Below, piece by piece: positions 5,775 through 10,372 of a stretch of 10,372 nt of DNA. The DNA is from JBCBZH01 sp039815415. GTDB taxonomy: Bacteria > Bacteroidota > Rhodothermia > Rhodothermales > Rubricoccaceae. A model generated the notes under the pieces. That model was not told the DNA's origin, ran no database searches, and saw only the letters and a list, made by a program, of their open reading frames with translations. Made by a program: the position numbers and the translations under genes. Position 1 is the stretch's first letter; each line of letters opens with the position of its first letter. The stretch spans positions 1-10,372 of the forward strand of contig JBCBZH010000153.1 in assembly GCA_039815415.1 (NCBI GenBank), in the 5' to 3' direction.

Positions 5775-6845
5775 ATGCCGGACGCCCTCCCCGACCTCCG
5801 CGATTTCGACGCTGATGCCCTCATCGCGCTGGCGACAGAGCTGGACGAGCCCGCGTTTCGAGGCCGCCAGCTGTTCAAGTGGATCCACGAGAAGGGCGCC
5901 AGCTCGTTCGAAGAGATGACGGACCTGCCGGCCGCGTTCCGGGAGCGGCTTGCTGCGACGGCACGCCTGGGCTCACTGGTGGAGGTCAAGCGTCAACAGG
6001 CCACAGATCGGACCATCAAGAGCCTGTTCCGACTGCCGTCCGGTCGCCACATCGAAACTGTTCTGATTCCCGACTTCGACGACGAGGGAGCCGCCAAGCG
6101 CTTAACGGTCTGTGTGTCATCCCAGGTGGGATGTGCAATGGGCTGCACCTTCTGCGCCACAGGACTCATGGGATTCCAGGAGAACCTGACCGTCGGCCAG
6201 ATTGCAGACCAAGCGCGGTTCATGGACTCCCTCTCACGCGAGACATTCGGCCGCGGCATCACGAACGTGGTCTACATGGGCATGGGCGAGCCGATGCAGA
6301 ATTACGCGGCGGTCACGCAGAGCGCGGCTTTGCTCCGCGACGGCCTCGGCCTTTCGCCCAAGCGACTGACCGTGTCCACGGTCGGGCTGGCGCGTCGCAT
6401 CCGCCAGCTCGCCGACGACCAGGCTGCCGGGAGAATCCCTGCCTTCGGGCTGGCGATCAGCCTGCATGCCCCGACAGACCCACAGCGCAGCGCCATCATG
6501 CCTGTGAACCGCTCTGAGAAAACAGATCTCAAAGCTCTCGGCGCCGCTGTGCGGCACTACTATGCCCAGACGGGGAAACCCGTGACCTACGAATACTGCA
6601 TGTTCCAGGGCCAGAACGACTCTCTGGAGGACGCGCGCAACCTGGCTCGGATCGCCAGCTGGGCGCCGTGCAAGGTCAACCTGATCATGTACAACCCCGT
6701 GGAGGGAACGGGCTTCCATCCCACTGACGAACGCCAGCTCGACCGCTTCATCGGCACGCTGGTGAAGCAAGGAGTGCGCGTGACGGTGCGGCGGATCCGG
6801 GGCCAAGACATCGACGCGGCCTGCGGGCAGCTAGCCGTTGCCTAG
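5775..6845 (+). CDS. rlmN: Dual-specificity RNA methyltransferase RlmN (23S rRNA A2503 / tRNA A37)
   Basis: RlmN is a radical SAM enzyme that methylates C2 of adenosine 2503 in 23S rRNA and, in characterised homologues, A37 of some tRNAs. The 356-residue protein has an N-terminal helical domain (about 1-80) and a radical SAM barrel with the cluster motif CAMGCTFC (C120, C124, C127). The two mechanistic cysteines are present: C113 in TVCVSSQVGC and C350 in IDAACGQLA. GMGEP (169-173) is the SAM-binding GGE-like motif, and E94 (HIETVLIP) matches a conserved Glu of the family. The C-terminal RGQDIDAACGQL favours RlmN over the resistance enzyme Cfr. It starts at ATG 5775 with no Shine-Dalgarno; TACGTTTT at 5763-5770 differs at one position from the Bacteroidota -7 box but is very close to the start. 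The downstream acyltransferase begins 143 bp after its stop and may or may not be co-transcribed. Confidence 0.97.
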   Translation: MPDALPDLRDFDADALIALATELDEPAFRGRQLFKWIHEKGASSFEEMTDLPAAFRERLAATARLGSLVEVKRQQATDRTIKSLFRLPSGRHIETVLIPDFDDEGAAKRLTVCVSSQVGCAMGCTFCATGLMGFQENLTVGQIADQARFMDSLSRETFGRGITNVVYMGMGEPMQNYAAVTQSAALLRDGLGLSPKRLTVSTVGLARRIRQLADDQAAGRIPAFGLAISLHAPTDPQRSAIMPVNRSEKTDLKALGAAVRHYYAQTGKPVTYEYCMFQGQNDSLEDARNLARIASWAPCKVNLIMYNPVEGTGFHPTDERQLDRFIGTLVKQGVRVTVRRIRGQDIDAACGQLAVA

Positions 6846-6851
6846 TGCTTC

Positions 6852-6950
6852 GAGACACACGGTGTGAGCCCTCGGCTGCTCCTCGTTGAAGGACGGGATC
6901 CAGATGACGGCCGAAGACTGGGCAGGGCTCGGGCTTTCGCGGTGTGTCTC
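6852..6950. repeat. Spaced inverted repeat GAGACACAC ... GTGTGTCTC
   Basis: Two perfect 9-nt complementary arms, GAGACACAC (6852-6860) and GTGTGTCTC (6942-6950), lie 81 nt apart in the gap between rlmN and the acyltransferase. The left arm also makes a small local dyad with the adjacent GTGTG (6862-6866). The right arm ends 38 nt before the preferred acyltransferase start. Together they could close a long hairpin in the leader RNA, or be a split operator. A chance match of 9 nt in a GC-rich region is possible. Confidence 0.35.
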
Positions 6951-6988
6951 TCCGCACGTACCATACCGGTCTCGCTCCCTTGATCCCG

Positions 6989-8362
6989 ATGCATCGACCG
7001 TTCTCCATGGCTCCGGCCGACGTGGCGTGGCTCCGCATGGAGAACCCCGCCAACCCGATGACCATCACGGGCGTGCTGGGCTTCGAGACCCACGTCACGC
7101 TGGAGGACGCTCAACGGTGGGTGACCGAGCGTCTCGCGGTGTTCAACCGCTTTACGATGCGCGTCGATGGGTTTCGGGGCTCGAAACCGCGCTGGGTGAT
7201 AGACGAGCAGTTCTCGATTGACCGCCATGTGATGGAGATCGACTTGCCTGAACCGGGTGGCCAGGCGGGGCTGGAAGCTCTCGTCAGCGAGTTGATGAGC
7301 ACTCCCCTCTCGTTCGACAAGTCGCCCTGGGAGTTCCATCTCGTCCACAACGTCGGTGAGGGTGACGGACGGTCGGGAAGTGCTTTGATCGGACGGCTTC
7401 ACCATGTGATTGGGGATGGCATCGCCTTGATGCACGTGCTCCTCTCGGCTGCGGACGAATACTTCGACGACGCTGACGTTCCCAGCTCCAAGCCGCGAAG
7501 GCCGAAGAAGCCGCTTCGGGCTCGCGTGGCGAAAACAGCGAAGGGAGCCATCGGAGAAACCTTCGACCTGATCACGCAGCCGAGCCATCTGGTGAAACGG
7601 CTAAGCACAACCGGAGCCGTCGCCAAAGCGCTAACCGGGCTTCTGGCGATGTCCCCCGACTCCGACACCGTCTTCAAGGCCTCCGCTACCGAGGTCAAGC
7701 GAGCCGCCTGGACGGGCCCGATGTCACTCGTCCAGATCAAAGCCGCGTGCGCCGCGCTCGACGCCAAAGTCAACGATGTCCTTCTGGCCGTCGCTGCCGG
7801 GGCATTGCGGCACTACCTGGCGGCGCAAAGCCGGCCTGTGGCCGATGTGGAAGTGCGAGCCGCCGTCCCCTTCAACGTGCGTCCTCTCGAACGGGCCCAC
7901 GAGTTGGGAAACTCGTTCGGATTGGTCTTTCTCCTGCTTCCCGTCTCCGTCCACGGCACACGCCAGCGCGTGGAGGAGCTGAAACGACGCATGCGCGCCA
8001 TCAAGGGCTCGGCCGAACCGATGGTGACCTATGGCATCCTCCAGTCCATCGGGCGCGCTCCGAAGTGGGCGCATCGAATGGTCGTCAAGATGTTCAGCGA
8101 GAAAGCGTCTGCTGTGATGACCAATGTGCCGGGGCCTCAGGAGCAGCTGCACATCATGGGCGCTCCCATCCAGACGCTCATGTTCTGGGTCCCTCAAGCG
8201 GGTGACATCGGATTGGGGCTGAGCATTCTCAGCCTCAATGGAACGGTCCGCGTTGGCGTATGCGCAGACCACTCGACGGTCCCGGACCCCAGCGCACTGG
8301 TGAAAGCCTTCGAAGAGGAATTTGCTGCGCTGCTTGAACTTGTGGACGAGGCGACGGCGTAG
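6989..8362 (+). CDS. WS/DGAT-family wax ester synthase / diacylglycerol acyltransferase
   Basis: Members transfer acyl groups from acyl-CoA to long-chain alcohols (wax esters) or diacylglycerol (triacylglycerol), usually at the membrane or lipid-body surface. With ATG 6989 the protein has 457 residues, normal for the family. The N-terminal domain opens with PADVAWLRMENPANPMTITGVLGF (9-32), matching the usual start. It carries the catalytic HHxxxDG motif as HHVIGDG (138-144; H139 is the expected general base, D143 also present) and PWEFHLV (113-119). The linker (165-190) is Lys/Arg-rich. The C-terminal DUF1298-type domain has KVNDVLLA (260-267), AVPFNVRP (292-299), ELGNSFG (305-311) and MTNVPGP (377-383). 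An in-frame GTG at 6944 would add 15 residues not typical of the family, so ATG 6989 is preferred. Substrate preference cannot be read from sequence. It is convergent with the 8378-8884 gene, 15 bp between stops. Confidence 0.92.
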   Translation: MHRPFSMAPADVAWLRMENPANPMTITGVLGFETHVTLEDAQRWVTERLAVFNRFTMRVDGFRGSKPRWVIDEQFSIDRHVMEIDLPEPGGQAGLEALVSELMSTPLSFDKSPWEFHLVHNVGEGDGRSGSALIGRLHHVIGDGIALMHVLLSAADEYFDDADVPSSKPRRPKKPLRARVAKTAKGAIGETFDLITQPSHLVKRLSTTGAVAKALTGLLAMSPDSDTVFKASATEVKRAAWTGPMSLVQIKAACAALDAKVNDVLLAVAAGALRHYLAAQSRPVADVEVRAAVPFNVRPLERAHELGNSFGLVFLLLPVSVHGTRQRVEELKRRMRAIKGSAEPMVTYGILQSIGRAPKWAHRMVVKMFSEKASAVMTNVPGPQEQLHIMGAPIQTLMFWVPQAGDIGLGLSILSLNGTVRVGVCADHSTVPDPSALVKAFEEEFAALLELVDEATA

Positions 8363-8377
8363 TCGCCAGCCCGAGAG

Positions 8378-8884
8378 CTACATCCCGTCGCCACCTGGCA
8401 CCTGGGTGTCCGTTTCGGTCGGCCCCAGGTCTCGGCCCTTCAGGTTGGCCAGTCCAGGGCCAAGAGCGGCGCGAAAGTCGCGTGCACGCATCCGTTCGAG
8501 GACGTCGCCACGTCCAGCACAGTAGCCCAGTAGCGCGTGCGGGCGCTGCATCTGCTTCAAGGCTTCGCGGATAACCCACATGTGCCAGGGCCGAAAGTCA
8601 CCTGTATCGAACGGTCCAAGCAGGCGCGCATAGAGCCGATTGGCAGCGCGCTCGACATCGTCCTCCGATGTCAGCTCGCCCATTTCCAGAAGGCGCTCGA
8701 GCCCTCCGTAGACGTAGCCCGCCAGAAAGTCATGCTGCCCGTCCGTGAGGCGGAGTCGCGACTGGGGCCCAGCATAGCCCAGGTCCTCCAATGGCGCCTT
8801 GATGCACGCCTCAACATGCGCAACGGCCTCGCGAATCATCGACTCGACGTAGGCGGCAGATTTAGGCGGCGTGGAGCGGGGCAT
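8378..8884 (-). CDS. Small soluble protein of unknown function
   Basis: I do not recognise this family. From ATG 8884 the product has 168 residues with no signal peptide or membrane segment. It appears largely alpha-helical, with amphipathic runs at about 10-30, 50-68, 74-90, 100-113 and 127-140, and ends in a Gly/Thr-rich tail (150-168). Two cysteines (C27, C122) are far apart. The reading frame stays open upstream to 9352, but that part is Arg/Ser-rich and antisense-like and overlaps the methyltransferase gene in another frame, so the ATG at 8884 is preferred. A GAAGGAG (8912-8906) upstream matches a Shine-Dalgarno but is 21 nt from the ATG, too far for normal use, and is part of a small hairpin. 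It lies downstream of, and in the same direction as, the methyltransferase and the IcmF-like gene, with 169 bp before it, so it may have its own promoter. Confidence 0.68.
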   Translation of the reverse strand: MPRSTPPKSAAYVESMIREAVAHVEACIKAPLEDLGYAGPQSRLRLTDGQHDFLAGYVYGGLERLLEMGELTSEDDVERAANRLYARLLGPFDTGDFRPWHMWVIREALKQMQRPHALLGYCAGRGDVLERMRARDFRAALGPGLANLKGRDLGPTETDTQVPGGDGM

Positions 8885-8905
8885 GGTTGGAGTGTCGTGT
8901 TTGAT

Positions 8906-8921
8906 CTCCTTCTGCAAGGAG
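8906..8921 (-). repeat. Leader hairpin over an SD-like GAAGGAG
   Basis: CTCCTT (8906-8911) and AAGGAG (8916-8921) are perfect complements around a 4-nt loop, forming a 6 bp hairpin in either strand. Read on the minus strand it lies 21 nt before the ATG of the 8378-8884 gene, and its downstream arm contains GAAGGAG, the best anti-SD complement I noticed ahead of any start here. The element is seen directly; a regulatory role is inference. Confidence 0.35.
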
Positions 8922-9029
8922 CCGCGCCAACCCCTACCCTCGGGATTCAGCCCCTCAGGTTGTCGCCCTGTTGTGCCGTCACTCCACAGTGTCCCACGCC
9001 GAGACCGGAAACGAACTGGCGTGTCCAGA

Positions 9030-9057
9030 CTGAGACGGCGGCAAGCCGCAGCCTCAG
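9030..9057 (-). repeat. Hairpin overlapping the methyltransferase stop codon
   Basis: On the minus strand CTGAG (9057-9053) pairs with CTCAG (9034-9030). An inner GCGG-CTTG-CCGC helix and a G-T plus C-G pair between them leave one mismatch. The TGA stop of the methyltransferase (9056-9054) sits inside the outer arm. No T-run follows, so this is not a canonical intrinsic terminator, though it could mark a transcript end or protect the 3' end of the message. Confidence 0.4.
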
Positions 9058-9653
9058 GCGCGTTGGAAGATCGTGAGCGAATCGACCTCTTCGATCCGCT
9101 CAAACTCGGGGTCTGGGAGGATGACCTCGTGCATGTACCGCTGGCACCCGAATGTCCCCCCGATGGTGTCGTGGAGGCCCACGATACCACCTGGCGCGAC
9201 CAGGTCACGCCACGCCTCCCAGTCCGCTTTGAGACCATCGTATCGGTGGTCACCGTCGATGAACAGGAAGTCGACCTGTTCTCCCTGTAGCCTAGGATGC
9301 GTGGGCGCCTCTGCGCCGGTGGCCTGCACCCACTCCACACGCCCTGCAGCACGACGATTCACTTCGCGACGCGCGATCCGTTGGTTGAAGTCGATGCCTG
9401 TGCGCCCGCCTCCGGGATAGGGATCGATGGCGAAATAGACCCCACCAGGGTCCATCACGGCGGACAAAACGCCCGTCGTTCGCCCTTGAAACACCCCAAT
9501 CTCGGCGAGGCGTGTCTTCGCGGTGGCGTGCCTCGCCAGCGCGTCCCGCTCGGCTTGAGAGGTCTGCGTGACTGCAGGGTAGAGCCGGAGCGCATGAAGC
9601 ACCCACTGACGAGACGGACGCGCGTTGACGAAGCGATCGAGTCGGGAAGCCAT
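9054..9653 (-). CDS. Class I SAM-dependent methyltransferase (Methyltransf_24-like)
   Basis: This looks like a Rossmann-fold methyltransferase of the group that includes sugar and small-molecule O-methyltransferases. With ATG 9653 the protein has 199 residues. Motif I is EIGVFQGRTTG (51-61), the acidic end of strand 2 is AIDPYPGG (75-82) with D77, and motif IV is VDFLFIDGDHRYDG (127-140), the D-G-D-H-x-Y-D signature of this subgroup. APGGIVGLHDT (153-163) follows; D133, H136 and H161-D162 are candidate metal or catalytic residues by analogy with metal-dependent relatives. There is no signal peptide. A TTG at 9686 in frame would add 11 residues and sits three bases after the icmF stop; the ATG is preferred. 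The stop-to-start gap to the upstream mutase gene is only 36 nt, so the two are probably co-transcribed. The acceptor substrate is unknown, and nothing in the mutase pathway needs a methyltransferase. Confidence 0.85.
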   Translation of the reverse strand: MASRLDRFVNARPSRQWVLHALRLYPAVTQTSQAERDALARHATAKTRLAEIGVFQGRTTGVLSAVMDPGGVYFAIDPYPGGGRTGIDFNQRIARREVNRRAAGRVEWVQATGAEAPTHPRLQGEQVDFLFIDGDHRYDGLKADWEAWRDLVAPGGIVGLHDTIGGTFGCQRYMHEVILPDPEFERIEEVDSLTIFQRA

Positions 9654-9689
9654 ACCACAGGGTACGGTTTCAAGCGTGAGATCCAAGCG

Positions 9690-10372
9690 CTACATGTTCC
9701 GCCGGTACTGCCCACCGACCTCGAACAACGCGCTGGTGATCTGCCCGAGCGACGCCACCTGCACCGTCTCCAGCAACTCGGCGAACACATTCCCGCCAGC
9801 GTGGACGGCGTCCTGTAGCGATGCTAGCGTGTCGGGAGCCGTCTCAGCGTTGCGGGTGTGGAAGCCCCGCAGACCCTCGAGCTGGTGCCGCTTCTCGTCG
9901 TCTGAGCCGCGCATGAGCGCCACCTCCTGCACCGGAGCGTCGTCCTCCGCACGGAAGGTGTTCACACCGATAACGGGCAGCTCGCCCGTGTGTTTGCGAT
10001 GCTCATACAGCATTGACTCCTCCTGAATCTTGCCGCGCTGATACATGGTCTCCATCGCGCCGAGCACGCCGCCGCGCTCGGAGATCCGCTCGAACTCTTG
10101 CAGGACGGCCTCTTCGACGAGATCCGTCAGCTCGTCGACGATGTAAGCCCCCTGGAGCGGGTTCTCGTTCTTCGCCAAACCGAGTTCGCGGTTGATGATG
10201 AGCTGGATTGCCATCGCACGGCGGACGCTTTCCTCCGTGGGTGTGGTGATGGCTTCGTCGTAGGCGTTGGTGTGGAGCGAGTTGGTGTTGTCGTAGATCG
10301 CGAGGAGTGCCTGGAGGGTCGTGCGGATGTCGTTGAACTGGATTTCCTGGGCGTGGAGGCTGCGACCTGAGG
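9690..10372 (-). CDS. icmF: Fused acyl-CoA mutase IcmF (isobutyryl-/methylmalonyl-CoA mutase family), C-terminal part
   Basis: The frame is open to the right edge, so only the last 226 residues of a protein of about 1,050-1,150 residues are present; no start lies in the window (the ATG at 10214 is internal). Visible sequence begins SGRSLHAQEIQFNDIRTTLQ (1-20). It continues with NSLHTNAYDEAITTPTEESV (30-49), NPLQGAYIVDELTDLVEEAV (about 68-87) and RGGVLGAMETMYQRGKIQEE (about 100-119), and ends GGQYRRNM. These belong to the barrel domain of the B12-dependent acyl-CoA mutase large subunit. The C-terminal ending is the form seen in IcmF, in which a cobalamin domain and a MeaI-type G-protein chaperone precede the mutase domain. 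IcmF interconverts isobutyryl- and n-butyryl-CoA and some homologues prefer other acyl-CoAs. The substrate-determining residues and cobalamin motif are outside the window, so ordinary methylmalonyl-CoA mutase activity cannot be excluded. The methyltransferase gene follows on the same strand. Confidence 0.88.
   Translation of the reverse strand, partial: SGRSLHAQEIQFNDIRTTLQALLAIYDNTNSLHTNAYDEAITTPTEESVRRAMAIQLIINRELGLAKNENPLQGAYIVDELTDLVEEAVLQEFERISERGGVLGAMETMYQRGKIQEESMLYEHRKHTGELPVIGVNTFRAEDDAPVQEVALMRGSDDEKRHQLEGLRGFHTRNAETAPDTLASLQDAVHAGGNVFAELLETVQVASLGQITSALFEVGGQYRRNM

Noticed and set aside
5119..5919. Plus-strand 266-residue frame across 5044-5649 and into rlmN
   Set aside because: It overlaps the rlmN start and a minus-strand gene with a clear signal peptide; its translation has no domain-like pattern.
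6944..6988. GTG start at 6944 for the WS/DGAT gene
   Set aside because: Family members usually begin close to the PADVAWLRME-like segment; ATG 6989 gives that length. It remains possible.
8885..9352. Upstream extension of the 8378-8884 gene to 9352
   Set aside because: It overlaps the well-supported methyltransferase gene in a different frame, and the added residues are low-complexity Arg/Ser-rich.
9654..9686. TTG start at 9686 for the methyltransferase
   Set aside because: Its position three bases after the icmF stop is tempting, but the added residues are not needed for the fold and ATG 9653 is a stronger start codon.
9297..9818. Plus-strand frame opposite the methyltransferase and icmF end
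   Set aside because: It is antisense to two genes with clear family motifs, and no recognisable domain is seen in its translation.

Overview
The window is compact, GC-rich bacterial chromosome with short intergenic gaps. Almost no start codon has a Shine-Dalgarno sequence (for example just upstream of 2984, 3793, 4266, 5775 and 6989). SD-poor starts, a BrxA/BrxB-type bacilliredoxin and an IcmF-like acyl-CoA mutase tail ending in GGQYRRNM suggest the Bacteroidota side of the FCB group. The high GC points to a Rhodothermota-like member (Salinibacter/Rubricoccus relatives). This placement is inference from gene families only. I see no mobile element, CRISPR array, tRNA or rRNA.

Layout. (1) 2-2166, plus strand: the 3' part of a ChbG/HpnK (YdjC) family carbohydrate deacetylase, overlapping by GTGA the start of a polytopic DUF6798/GT-C-like membrane protein; probably a coupled pair acting on an envelope glycan or glycolipid. 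(2) 2143-2655, minus strand: a BrxA/BrxB-type bacilliredoxin with a CGC active site, whose 3' end overlaps the membrane protein tail to tail. (3) 2656-2983: a 328 bp divergent intergenic region. (4) 2984-4988, plus strand: an exported NlpC/P60 peptidoglycan hydrolase, a strong intrinsic terminator, then greA and mtgA as a tight two-gene unit (transcript cleavage factor and monofunctional peptidoglycan glycosyltransferase). (5) 5044-5649, minus strand: an exported protein of unknown function, convergent with mtgA and divergent from rlmN. (6) 5775-8362, plus strand: rlmN (23S rRNA A2503 / tRNA A37 methyltransferase), then a WS/DGAT-family O-acyltransferase. (7) 10372-8378, minus strand: the C-terminal part of a fused IcmF-type acyl-CoA mutase, a class I SAM methyltransferase and a small unknown helical protein, all in the same direction.

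Themes are cell-envelope construction and remodelling (deacetylase, GT-C-like protein, NlpC/P60 hydrolase, MtgA), RNA-level housekeeping (GreA, RlmN) and acyl-CoA/lipid metabolism (WS/DGAT, IcmF). Most of the window is ordinary housekeeping and I see no convincing new multi-gene system. The points most worth a second look are the deacetylase/GT-C pair, the two unrecognised proteins (5044-5649 and 8378-8884), the extended bacilliredoxin overlapping its convergent neighbour, and several dyad-symmetric sequences in intergenic regions.
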